From positions 434,001 to 498,000 of the forward strand of contig NZ_LMPS01000006.1 in assembly GCF_001424405.1 (NCBI RefSeq): DNA of 64,000 bases. Direction: 5' to 3'. Below are positions 1-8,244 of the stretch, in pieces (position 1 is the stretch's first letter; every line of letters starts with the position of its first letter). The DNA is from Dyadobacter sp. Leaf189. Its GTDB lineage: Bacteria; Bacteroidota; Bacteroidia; Cytophagales; Spirosomataceae. The notes beneath the pieces are model-generated. The model had not been told where the DNA came from, ran no database searches, and saw only the letters and a list, made by a program, of their open reading frames with translations. Made by a program: the position numbers and the translations under genes.

Positions 1-1004
1 AAAAAGTCACTTACGACTATCCTTATCAGCTGCTGTTCAACAAAAGCCTCGACCAGATCACGAAAGCCGAGCGCCGGGCTGCGCTCTTTCAGGTTTTCAA
101 AGAATTCAAGCCGGATGTGCTCAATGTGACAGGCTGGGGCGACATGGCGCAGGTAGAACTGATGTTTTATGCCAAATGGAAAGGCGTGAAAGTAGTGATC
201 TCGTCAGAATCATCGGCCCAGGATCACGCGCGTTCCAGCTGGAAAGAGGCATTCAAAAGCTTTATCATTAACAGAGGCAATGCGTTTTTTTGTTTTGGTA
301 AAACCTCGGCCGACTATCTGGAAAACCTCGGTATCAATCCGGGCAAAATTCCCGTGCGCAATGCCGCGGTGGTGGATGACCAGATAATCAGGGAAAATTA
401 TGTGCAGGCAAAAACGGAATTGAAGAACGCTAATACCGCCAGGAACGAACTCCGGCGATTCGTATATGTAGGCAGGCTTGCACCCGAGAAAAACCTGGAA
501 ATGCTGGTACAAGCTTTTGCCGAAATCCAAAAAGCAGGAAATGCGGTAAGTATCTGGGAACTGCTGCTGGTTGGTGACGGCCCGGCCAGGAGTTCTTTGG
601 AAATCCTTACTAAAAAGCTGGGAGTGGAAGCGCAGGTTACTTTCGCAGGCGGGTTTCCGTGGTACGAGGTGCCGCGCTGGCTCGCGCAAAGTGACGTGCT
701 GGTTTTGCCAAGCAAGTCTGAACCTTGGGGATTGGTGGTGAATGAGGCGATGGTTTGCGGAATGCCCGTGATTGTTTCCAATAAATGCGGCTGTGCGCCG
801 GATCTGGTAAGCAATGCAGAAAACGGCTTTACTTTCGATCCCACAGCCCAAACAGAACTGGAACAGGCGATGTTATTTTTTGTAAAAAATCCTGAAAAAA
901 TCGCTGCAATGGGCGCAGTTTCACTCGAAAAGATCAAACCGTTCTCTTCCGGCAAAGTAGCCGAAGAAATGGTCAAAACATATAAAATACTGGCAAAAGC
1001 TTGA
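1..1004 (+). CDS. Glycosyltransferase family 4 protein (5'-truncated by window edge)
   Basis: Transfers a sugar from a nucleotide-sugar to a growing surface glycan, probably at the cytoplasmic face of the inner membrane. The frame is open from base 3, so the true start lies outside the window; a GTG at 117 is only an internal codon. About 333 residues are visible. The GT4 donor-binding half is clear: a VGRLAPEKN loop, LLVGDGP, and the E-x7-E signature EPWGLVVNE followed by MPVIVSNKCGCAPDLV. The stop falls 32 bases before the next glycosyltransferase start, suggesting one operon. Acceptor and donor sugars cannot be read from the sequence. Confidence 0.88.
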   Translation, partial: KVTYDYPYQLLFNKSLDQITKAERRAALFQVFKEFKPDVLNVTGWGDMAQVELMFYAKWKGVKVVISSESSAQDHARSSWKEAFKSFIINRGNAFFCFGKTSADYLENLGINPGKIPVRNAAVVDDQIIRENYVQAKTELKNANTARNELRRFVYVGRLAPEKNLEMLVQAFAEIQKAGNAVSIWELLLVGDGPARSSLEILTKKLGVEAQVTFAGGFPWYEVPRWLAQSDVLVLPSKSEPWGLVVNEAMVCGMPVIVSNKCGCAPDLVSNAENGFTFDPTAQTELEQAMLFFVKNPEKIAAMGAVSLEKIKPFSSGKVAEEMVKTYKILAKA

Positions 1005-1036
1005 TTGAAGCAACGCCATTTACACTCACCAAAAGA

Positions 1037-2203
1037 ATGCGGATTTTAAATATTTGTGCATATACCTGGGCAATTGGCGGACCGGCCCGGATCATTTACG
1101 ACCACACTACGGAAGTGCTGGCGCAGGGGCACCAGGTGGATATCCTGAGCCCGATGACGCCAGGCGAAAAGATGTACCCCGCTCCCGAAGGCGCGCGCCT
1201 GATCCCCTGTGCGAGAACGACGCCATTGAGCAATATCTATCGCGAGTTTTCACTCGAAATGTATCAGTACCTGAAAGCGCATATCCACGAGTACGACGTG
1301 GTTCACATGCACGGTATCTGGCATTTCGGCAGTCTGGCGCCTTTTCTGATCCCCAACAAAGCCGTAAAGGTGATTACCATTCACGGCTTGCTCGACAAAT
1401 GGGCGGTGGCACACAGCAAGTGGAAAAAGCAGATCGTTACCGCACTTTACCAAAAGCGCCTGCTCGGCAAAGCAGACCTGATCCAGATCAACAATACCGA
1501 CGAGGAAGAAGATGTGGTACGTTACCTGGGTTACCGGCCCAAAAACATGGTGATCGTACCGAACGGAATGAAGCTCACGGATTATCAGAACCTGCCTGCG
1601 AAAGGTATTTTCCGCCGTAAACATCAGATCCCGGATAATAAGCAGCTCATTCTTTTCATGGGAAGGCTGAATATCAAAAAGGGGCTGGATCTGCTTCTTC
1701 CTGCTTTCAATAAAATATTCAAACAGGTACCGGACGCGATCCTGATCCTGGCCGGGCCCGACGATGGTTACCAGGCCGAGTGTGAAACATTTATCCAGAA
1801 ACATCAGCTATCTGACCGCATTAAGCTGGTTGGCATGCTGACAGATACTGACAAGAAAGAGGCATTTTCGGACGCGTCACTATTTGTTCTTCCCTCCTAC
1901 TCGGAAGGATTTTCGATTGCAGTACTTGAAGCAATGACCTGCAAAATCCCGGCAGTAGTGTCCGACAGGGTTGGCTTTGGCGACTACATTAAAAGGTACG
2001 ATGCAGCGTTTCTGACACCGCTGAATGCCGATGGAGTAGCTGAGGGCATTCTTAAAATATTACAAGATAAAAGCTACGCCGATAACGTGGCAAATCGCGC
2101 CTATAAGATGGTAACTGAAAATTTTGACATCAAAGTGGTTGCCAATCAGTTATTGGAAGAATACAAGAAAGTTAAAAAAAAGCAGCTATCTTTGAGCATT
2201 TAA
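1037..2203 (+). CDS. Glycosyltransferase family 4 protein
   Basis: A 388-residue GT-B fold glycosyltransferase of the surface-polysaccharide locus. The frame is open upstream to a TTG at 1001, but the ATG at 1037 puts the usual GT4 beginning (MRILNICAYTWAIGGPAR) at the N-terminus, so I chose it. The N-terminal domain shows the GGPAR glycine loop and a VVHMHGIWHFG acceptor-side segment; the C-terminal domain has FMGRLNIKKG, LILAGPDDG and the E-x7-E motif EGFSIAVLE. It lies between another GT4 and a GT2 gene in the same orientation. The sugar it transfers is unknown. Confidence 0.88.
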   Translation: MRILNICAYTWAIGGPARIIYDHTTEVLAQGHQVDILSPMTPGEKMYPAPEGARLIPCARTTPLSNIYREFSLEMYQYLKAHIHEYDVVHMHGIWHFGSLAPFLIPNKAVKVITIHGLLDKWAVAHSKWKKQIVTALYQKRLLGKADLIQINNTDEEEDVVRYLGYRPKNMVIVPNGMKLTDYQNLPAKGIFRRKHQIPDNKQLILFMGRLNIKKGLDLLLPAFNKIFKQVPDAILILAGPDDGYQAECETFIQKHQLSDRIKLVGMLTDTDKKEAFSDASLFVLPSYSEGFSIAVLEAMTCKIPAVVSDRVGFGDYIKRYDAAFLTPLNADGVAEGILKILQDKSYADNVANRAYKMVTENFDIKVVANQLLEEYKKVKKKQLSLSI

Positions 2204-2242
2204 GTAACCGCTGAAACCAAACCGGAAACGTTATACCTGGAT

Positions 2243-3169
2243 ATGATTGACTTATCGGTCATAATTTTGACCCACAATGAATCGAAACACATCGGGCGGT
2301 GCATTAAAAGTCTTCATCAGATAACAGACAAGATTTTTATTGTCGATTCTTTTTCCACGGACGATACGGTTGCGATTGCCGAGAGCCTCGGCGCTACCGT
2401 GGTTCAGAATACGTGGGTATCCTACTCTTTCCAGTTCAATTTCGGCATCGCCAACAATCCGTTCAACACAGCCTGGCTGATGCGAATGGATGCAGACGAG
2501 TACATCACACCGGAACTTGCCACCGAACTTAATGCGGGACTCTCGCAGGTTGCGGATTCCGTCTCCGGGTTATATGTAAAAAGGCGCGTCATTTTCATGG
2601 ATAAATGGATCAAACGCGGCGGTTACTATCCGATCTGGCTGCTGAGGCTCTGGCGCCGCGGCACCGGTACCTGCGAGGAGTTGTGGATGGACGAGCACAT
2701 CAAGCTCAGCAGCGGAACTACTGCCAATCTCAATCACGATTTAGTTGATCATAACCTCAATAACCTCACCTGGTGGACCCAAAAGCATAACAATTATGCA
2801 ATACGGGAAGTCATTGATTTATTGAACATTAAATATAATTTTGACAGCAAACCAACTGTCGATCCGAAATTTTGGGGAAGCCAGGAGCAGCGCACGCGTT
2901 ACCTTAAAGTGAAGTATGCCAAAATGCCCCTTTTTACGAGACCATTCGTCTATTTCAGTTTCCGGTACTTCCTGAAACTGGGTTTTCTGGATGGCGTCAA
3001 AGGATTGATCTGGCACTTTTTACAGGGATTCTGGTACAGGTTCCTGGTTGATGCCAAGATATACGAAGTGTACTACCGTGCAGGTCGCGACAAAGAGCAG
3101 ATTATAACACATTTCAGAACGGAATATGGAAAAGACCTTAAAAGCCCAAACCGATCTGTCAAAATATGA
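2243..3169 (+). CDS. Glycosyltransferase family 2 protein (WaaE/KdtX-like)
   Basis: A 308-residue GT-A glycosyltransferase. The N-terminus carries the GT2 nucleotide-binding start (SVIILTHNESKHIGRCIKSL), then IVDSFSTDDT and the metal-binding DxD region MRMDADEY at about residues 80-87. The general layout resembles lipopolysaccharide-core glucosyltransferases of the WaaE/KdtX group, which is a family-level inference. The C-terminal third is aromatic-rich and may lie on the membrane. Its 3' end overlaps the next gene by 44 bases, so the two are probably translationally coupled. Confidence 0.85.
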   Translation: MIDLSVIILTHNESKHIGRCIKSLHQITDKIFIVDSFSTDDTVAIAESLGATVVQNTWVSYSFQFNFGIANNPFNTAWLMRMDADEYITPELATELNAGLSQVADSVSGLYVKRRVIFMDKWIKRGGYYPIWLLRLWRRGTGTCEELWMDEHIKLSSGTTANLNHDLVDHNLNNLTWWTQKHNNYAIREVIDLLNIKYNFDSKPTVDPKFWGSQEQRTRYLKVKYAKMPLFTRPFVYFSFRYFLKLGFLDGVKGLIWHFLQGFWYRFLVDAKIYEVYYRAGRDKEQIITHFRTEYGKDLKSPNRSVKI

Positions 3170-3692
3170 CAACAGCTGGTACAAGCCGGGGAATGTTGTC
3201 AAGCAGATCCTTTGGTATTTTACCGGCCGCCTGTTCCTGAACACACACCTGCCTTATCCGTCGTCATTCAAGAATTGGCTGCTGAAATTATTCGGCGCCA
3301 AAATCGGAAAAGGCGTTGTGATCAAGCCGAAAGTGAGTATCAAGTATCCCTGGTTTTTGTCGATCGGAGACAATACCTGGGTCGGTGAAAATGTGTGGAT
3401 TGACAACCTCACAATGGTGACTATTGAATCAAATGCCTGCCTGTCACAGGGTTGCATGTTGCTAACCGGAAATCACGATTATACAAAGAGCCAGTTTGAC
3501 CTCATAGTGAAGCCGATTACGCTTGAGAAAGGAGTGTGGATCGGTGCGAAGGCAACGGTTTGTCCAGGCGTAACAGCTGGCTCCCACGCAGTATTAACAG
3601 TAAACTCTGTTGCTACTGCAAATTTGGAAGCAAACGGAATTTACCAGGGTAATCCGGCAAAGTATGTTAAAACAAGAACTATAACGCATTGA
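3126..3692 (+). CDS. WcaF-type colanic acid biosynthesis acetyltransferase
   Basis: A 188-residue left-handed beta-helix acyltransferase that probably O-acetylates a sugar of the exopolysaccharide using acetyl-CoA. Hexapeptide-repeat coils run from about residue 58 (GKGVVIKPKVSIKY) to 175, with the typical catalytic-His region LLTGNHDYTKS and the CoA-binding end GNPAKYVKTR. This arrangement matches the WcaF family. The ATG at 3126 lies inside the preceding GT2 gene (44-base overlap), and the stop overlaps the TTG start of the next gene, so the gene is embedded in a tightly coupled operon. Confidence 0.85.
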   Translation: MEKTLKAQTDLSKYDNSWYKPGNVVKQILWYFTGRLFLNTHLPYPSSFKNWLLKLFGAKIGKGVVIKPKVSIKYPWFLSIGDNTWVGENVWIDNLTMVTIESNACLSQGCMLLTGNHDYTKSQFDLIVKPITLEKGVWIGAKATVCPGVTAGSHAVLTVNSVATANLEANGIYQGNPAKYVKTRTITH

Positions 3693-4438
3693 AAGTAAGC
3701 ATACTCACCGTCGTATATAACGGAGCTTCAACCATCCGGCAATGCATTGAATCCATTGTCAACCAGGATTATCCCGATATCGAATACATTGTAGTCGACG
3801 GTAATTCCAAGGATGGGACGCAGGATATTGTGAGATCCTTTGAACATAAAGTCAGCAAATTCGTGAGCGAGAAAGACGCGGGAATTTACGACGCGATGAA
3901 CAAAGGCATACAATTAGCAACTGGAGATATCATCGGTATCTTGAATGCAGACGATTTCTATGCTGTTTCGACCGTGATTTCAGATGTTGTAAATCTGATT
4001 AAAACAGGAGACTACGACGCTTGCTATGGAGATCTGGAGTATGTTGATTTTACAAACGGCGAGATCGTCAAGCGGAGATGGACGTCGGGATTGTACCAGA
4101 AAGGTTCATTTTTAAATGGCTGGATGCCGCCCCATCCGACATTCTTTGTGCGCAGGGAAATGTATGACAAATACGGAAAGTTCAGGCTCGACCTGGGGAG
4201 TGCAGCAGACTATGAGCTTATGCTCAGATTTGTACACAAGGCAGAAATCAAAATTGGTTACCTGCCCAAAGTACTCGTCAAAATGCGGAGCGGCGGTGTC
4301 AGTAACAGTTCTTTCAAAAACAGAATACTCGCGAATAGAAATGATCTTAAAGCCTGGAAGACAAACGGTTTGAAACCGCATTTTTACACTTTGTGGTTGA
4401 AACCGCTGAGAAAGATCTTCCAGTTTATCGTGAAATAA
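3689..4438 (+). CDS. Glycosyltransferase family 2 protein (WcaA-like)
   Basis: A 249-residue GT-A glycosyltransferase. Visible motifs are the start KVSILTVVYNGASTIRQCI, the nucleotide-binding EYIVVDGNSKDGT, the DxD region LNADD at about residues 87-91, and PPHPTFFVRREMY, which is common in WcaA-like enzymes. It probably starts at a TTG whose last two bases are the first two of the preceding TGA stop (TTGA overlap), an arrangement that favours translational reinitiation. It is the last gene of the tight glycosyltransferase run; a 136-base gap follows before the lipid-carrier transferase. Confidence 0.85.
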   Translation: MKVSILTVVYNGASTIRQCIESIVNQDYPDIEYIVVDGNSKDGTQDIVRSFEHKVSKFVSEKDAGIYDAMNKGIQLATGDIIGILNADDFYAVSTVISDVVNLIKTGDYDACYGDLEYVDFTNGEIVKRRWTSGLYQKGSFLNGWMPPHPTFFVRREMYDKYGKFRLDLGSAADYELMLRFVHKAEIKIGYLPKVLVKMRSGGVSNSSFKNRILANRNDLKAWKTNGLKPHFYTLWLKPLRKIFQFIVK

Positions 4439-4574
4439 CAAATGGACACAAAGCCGCTTAATAAATAATTTAGGTTCCGGTTATTTGTATATTTCTTATA
4501 TTAAAGTAATTTACGTCTTTTGACCAGGATTTTACTCTTGCTCGTTCTTACACTTCATAAATAAGGCAGACACT

Positions 4575-5783
4575 ATGGAATTAAAGTTACCTCTTCAGAT
4601 ATTAAGCGAAGGCAACTTCAGCAACATCATTCACCATGATGTGTATCAATGCCTGCTGTCATTTTTGATCGCCTGTTTTCTTTCGATCATTTCCATTCCG
4701 ATCATTATCAATTTGTCAAACCTGCTGCATTTGACAGCCAAGCCGGGTTTCAGGAGCTCTCACGAGACAGAAACACCGACCCTCGGCGGGATTGCTATTT
4801 TTGCAGCTACCCTGATCGCCTATTTCCTGTGGCCGCATTCTGAAAATATACTTGATTCCAACCTGATCAGCCTCGCGATGACGGGGGTTATTATTTTGTT
4901 TTTTCTTGGTATCAAAGATGATATCCTGGCAGTAGATCCTACCAAAAAGCTGATCATTCAGATATTCGCCTCGCTTATTCTTGTAGCAATGGGCAACTTT
5001 AAGGTTGATAATTTTTACGGCATATTCGGCATTCATACTGTTTCGGATTTCGTCAGCATTCCCCTTACCGTATTCATCTTCATCGCTATTATCAATGCAA
5101 TTAACCTGATCGACGGGATCGATGGTCTCGCGGGTGGAATCAGTCTTATTGCCGGACTTGGCTTCGGGATCTGGTTTATTCTAAATGACCACTTTTCATT
5201 CGGCTGCCTCGCGTTCGCAATGTCGGGGTCACTGCTTGGCTTTTTGCGGTTTAACTTCTCGAAGACCAGCAAGATCTTCATGGGCGATACCGGCTCCTTG
5301 ATCGTGGGTTACCTGCTTTCTATTTTCTCAGTTGAATTCCTGTCATTGAATGTAGGCTACCTGCACGATCCCAATGCATATTTCAATGCACCTATCATCG
5401 TGATGGTCCTGCTGATCGTTCCGATTTTTGATACCCTGCGTGTATTCATCGTGCGGATTGTAAAAGGAGGCTCGCCCTTCGTTGCAGACCGTAACCACAT
5501 GCACCATATTCTAATTGATAACGGCCTTAACCACTTCTGGGCTTCGTTTACATTGTGGATGGTGACCATCATTAACACTGCGCTTTTCTTCGCTTTTCAC
5601 GGCGACATCACCAACACAGCTTCCATGTACATTTACATCGGAATGTTCGGTGTGTACATGCTTTTTGCATATATTCTCAAGAAACGCACTGTAATGGTGA
5701 AAGAGAAGAAAAAATTGGTCAACAGTCCTTCTTTCAACGAAAAAGACCTTCCTTCCACCAACAATTCACTTCGCGATTTCTGA
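4575..5783 (+). CDS. MraY/WecA-family undecaprenyl-phosphate sugar-1-phosphate transferase
   Basis: A 402-residue polytopic membrane enzyme that loads a sugar-1-phosphate (often GlcNAc-1-P) from a UDP-sugar onto undecaprenyl phosphate, the first step of glycan assembly. Family motifs are all present: the KDD metal site at about 114-116, NLIDGIDGLAGG around 177-188, FMGDTGS around 235-241, and the DRNHMHH histidine motif at 305-311 that separates WecA-like enzymes from MraY. About ten hydrophobic segments are visible. An AAGG ribosome site precedes the ATG. It follows glycosyltransferase genes in the same orientation, which fits polysaccharide initiation; the exact sugar is unproven. Confidence 0.88.
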   Translation: MELKLPLQILSEGNFSNIIHHDVYQCLLSFLIACFLSIISIPIIINLSNLLHLTAKPGFRSSHETETPTLGGIAIFAATLIAYFLWPHSENILDSNLISLAMTGVIILFFLGIKDDILAVDPTKKLIIQIFASLILVAMGNFKVDNFYGIFGIHTVSDFVSIPLTVFIFIAIINAINLIDGIDGLAGGISLIAGLGFGIWFILNDHFSFGCLAFAMSGSLLGFLRFNFSKTSKIFMGDTGSLIVGYLLSIFSVEFLSLNVGYLHDPNAYFNAPIIVMVLLIVPIFDTLRVFIVRIVKGGSPFVADRNHMHHILIDNGLNHFWASFTLWMVTIINTALFFAFHGDITNTASMYIYIGMFGVYMLFAYILKKRTVMVKEKKKLVNSPSFNEKDLPSTNNSLRDF

Positions 5784-5827
5784 TCTGGCGACAGATGATT
5801 TTACTGTGAATAGCCGCGTAAAAGTCA

Positions 5828-5856
5828 TTGGCGTGAACCTAATGTTTGTACCTTAG
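5828..5856 (+). promoter_or_regulatory. Putative promoter of maeB
   Basis: TTG at 5828-5830, an 18-base spacer and TACCTTAG at 5849-5856. It resembles the Bacteroidota promoter TTG-N19-TAnnTTTG with one mismatch in the -7 element. It lies 23 bases upstream of the maeB ATG. Confidence 0.45.
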
Positions 5857-5879
5857 CACGAAATAATTGCTACACAGGT

Positions 5880-8150
5880 ATGAACAAAAAGATCAGAAAA
5901 GAAGACGCGCTGTACTACCACTCCAAGGGCCGGCCGGGTAAAATCCAGGTTATTCCGACCAAGGAAACCAGCACGCAACGAGACCTTTCACTGGCCTACT
6001 CTCCCGGAGTTGCAGAGCCCTGTCTTGAAATCGCCGACAATGTCGAAAATGCTTACTTATACACTGCAAAGGGTAACCTTGTCGCAGTAATCAGCAACGG
6101 AACTGCGGTTCTTGGTCTGGGCGACATCGGCCCGGAAGCTTCCAAACCTGTTATGGAAGGAAAGGGTTTGCTCTTCAAGATTTATGCTGATATCGACGTT
6201 TTTGACATTGAATTAAATACCAAAGACGTGGATGAATTTGTCCGCACCGTCAAAATCCTTGAACCTACTTTCGGAGGTGTAAATCTTGAAGATATCAAAG
6301 CTCCCGAATGCTTCGAAATAGAAGCCCGCCTGAAAAAGGAGCTGAATATCCCCGTCATGCACGACGATCAGCACGGTACTGCTATCATCAGCGCCGCTGC
6401 CATGCTCAATGCATTGAAGCTCGTAAAAAAAGACATATCGTCGATCCGCGTGGTCGTTTCCGGCGCCGGCGCATCGGCAGTATCCTGTACCAAACTCTAC
6501 ATTTCACTGGGTGTTGATCCCAAGAATGTGGCTATGTTTGATACAAAAGGACATATTCACAACGGCCGCACGGACCTGAGTGAGATGAAGAAGCAGTTTG
6601 CGACCGATGTTTCTTATGACTCGCTGGATGCAGCGATGGTAGGAGCCGATATTTTCCTTGGCTTGTCGACTGCCGATATTGTTTCGAAAGATATGGTGAA
6701 ATCCATGGCGAAAGATCCCATTGTGCTTGCAATGGCGAACCCGAACCCGGAGATACCTTACCCTGACGCGGTAGAAGCGAGAGAAGACGTGATCATGGCC
6801 ACCGGCCGCTCGGATTACCCTAATCAGGTTAACAACGTGCTGGGTTTCCCTTACATCTTCCGCGGTGCGCTGGACGTAAGAGCTACTGAGATCAACGAAG
6901 AAATGAAGCTTGCCGCTGTACACGCGCTGGCAGACCTGGCTACGAAGCCTGTTCCTGATATCGTGAACCTCGCCTACAATGAAACCAATATTGTTTTTGG
7001 CAAAAATTACATTATCCCTAAACCGGTAGACCCTCGCCTGCTGACTACCGTGGCACCCGCTGTTGCAAAAGCTGCGATAGAGACGGGAGTAGCCCGGAAG
7101 ATTATCACAGACTGGGATGCTTACGAACAGGAACTATCCAGCCGCCTCGGCCGCAATGAGCAGATTTCAAGGGTAATCCTGAACAAAGCTAAACTTGCTC
7201 CAAAACGTGTTGTATTTGCAGATGCTGAAAACATCCAGGTTTTAAGGGCTGCACAGCAGGTGCGTGACGAGGGAATTGCGATACCGATCCTGTTGGGAAG
7301 CAAGGAAACAATCCTTCACCTGATCCGCGAGAGCAAGCTGGATCTTGGCGACGTATCTATTGTAGATCCGCGTGCAGAAGAAAACGAGCATATCATCGAT
7401 ACCTACGCATCCAAACTTTACGAAAAAAGACAGCGTAAAGGATTGACGCCGATAGAAGCCCGCCGGACTATCTACTTCAAGAGCTACTTCGGTTCTATGA
7501 TGGTTGAGAATGGCGAAGCCGACGCATTCATTTCAGGACTTACGCGTACTTATCCGGACACGATCCGTCCGGCGTTACATGTGATCGGAAAAGGAGCTGG
7601 CGTGAACAAGGTGGCGGGTATGTACATTCTGCTTACGCCACGCGGCCCGCTTTTCTTCTCGGATACAACCGTGAACCTTGATCCGACAGTTGATGAAATC
7701 GTTGAAATAACCGAACTCACTGCAAAAGCAGTAGAGCGATTCAATATCCAGCCAAGAATTGCATTGGTAACTTATGCCAACTACGGAAGTGCGGGTGGAA
7801 AAGACGCGGAGAAAATGCGCGAAGCAACTGCGATTTTGAAGAAGAGAAACCCGTCCATGGTAGTGGAAGGTGAAATGCAGGCGCACCTTGCATTTAATAC
7901 AGAACTGTTGAAGGAAAACCATCCATTCAGCGACCTGGTTGAAGGAGGCGCGAATACGCTCATCTTCCCGAACCTATCTGCCAGCAACATTGCTTACAAC
8001 TTGCTGAAAGAAGCAGCCGAACTGGAAACAATCGGGCCTATCCTGCTGGGAATGAAAAAACCCGTTCACGTACTACAACTAGGAAGCTCCGTTCGAGAAA
8101 TCGTAAATATGGTAGCGATAGCAGTCGTAGAAGCGCAGATGAAGGGCTAG
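5880..8150 (+). CDS. maeB: NADP-dependent malic enzyme with C-terminal phosphotransacetylase-like domain
   Basis: A 756-residue cytoplasmic enzyme that oxidatively decarboxylates malate to pyruvate, yielding NADPH. Malic-enzyme N-domain motifs are [12 protein letters not shown] (37-48), [20 protein letters not shown] (72-91) and [13 protein letters not shown] (136-147). HDDQHGTA (161-168) and the VSGAGASA nucleotide loop (193-200) follow. From about residue 430 a phosphate acetyl/butyryltransferase domain runs to the end; in MaeB proteins this domain is regulatory and binds acetyl-CoA rather than making acetyl phosphate. Length and domain order match E. coli MaeB. It is transcribed alone and ends at a heptad-based inverted repeat. 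Confidence 0.95.
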   Translation: MNKKIRKEDALYYHSKGRPGKIQVIPTKETSTQRDLSLAYSPGVAEPCLEIADNVENAYLYTAKGNLVAVISNGTAVLGLGDIGPEASKPVMEGKGLLFKIYADIDVFDIELNTKDVDEFVRTVKILEPTFGGVNLEDIKAPECFEIEARLKKELNIPVMHDDQHGTAIISAAAMLNALKLVKKDISSIRVVVSGAGASAVSCTKLYISLGVDPKNVAMFDTKGHIHNGRTDLSEMKKQFATDVSYDSLDAAMVGADIFLGLSTADIVSKDMVKSMAKDPIVLAMANPNPEIPYPDAVEAREDVIMATGRSDYPNQVNNVLGFPYIFRGALDVRATEINEEMKLAAVHALADLATKPVPDIVNLAYNETNIVFGKNYIIPKPVDPRLLTTVAPAVAKAAIETGVARKIITDWDAYEQELSSRLGRNEQISRVILNKAKLAPKRVVFADAENIQVLRAAQQVRDEGIAIPILLGSKETILHLIRESKLDLGDVSIVDPRAEENEHIIDTYASKLYEKRQRKGLTPIEARRTIYFKSYFGSMMVENGEADAFISGLTRTYPDTIRPALHVIGKGAGVNKVAGMYILLTPRGPLFFSDTTVNLDPTVDEIVEITELTAKAVERFNIQPRIALVTYANYGSAGGKDAEKMREATAILKKRNPSMVVEGEMQAHLAFNTELLKENHPFSDLVEGGANTLIFPNLSASNIAYNLLKEAAELETIGPILLGMKKPVHVLQLGSSVREIVNMVAIAVVEAQMKG

Positions 8151-8155
8151 AAAAA

Positions 8156-8244
8156 GGGAGGAAGGAGGAAGGAGGAAAGGGAGGATGGATATTTTCTCCC
8201 GTTCCTCCTTCCTCCCTTTCCTCCCTTTCTTCCCTTTCCTCCTT
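8156..8244. repeat. Purine/pyrimidine inverted repeat with seven-base units, likely bidirectional terminator
   Basis: Between the convergent maeB and GH2 genes, the + strand is purine-only over about 30 bases (AAGGAGG-type units, 8156-8185). After a short AT-rich loop it becomes pyrimidine-only (CTCCC, TTCCTCC, TTTCCTCC units, 8196-8244). The two arms can pair into a long imperfect hairpin. The left arm contains tandem copies of a seven-base unit. A terminator role is inferred from position and symmetry. Confidence 0.7.
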
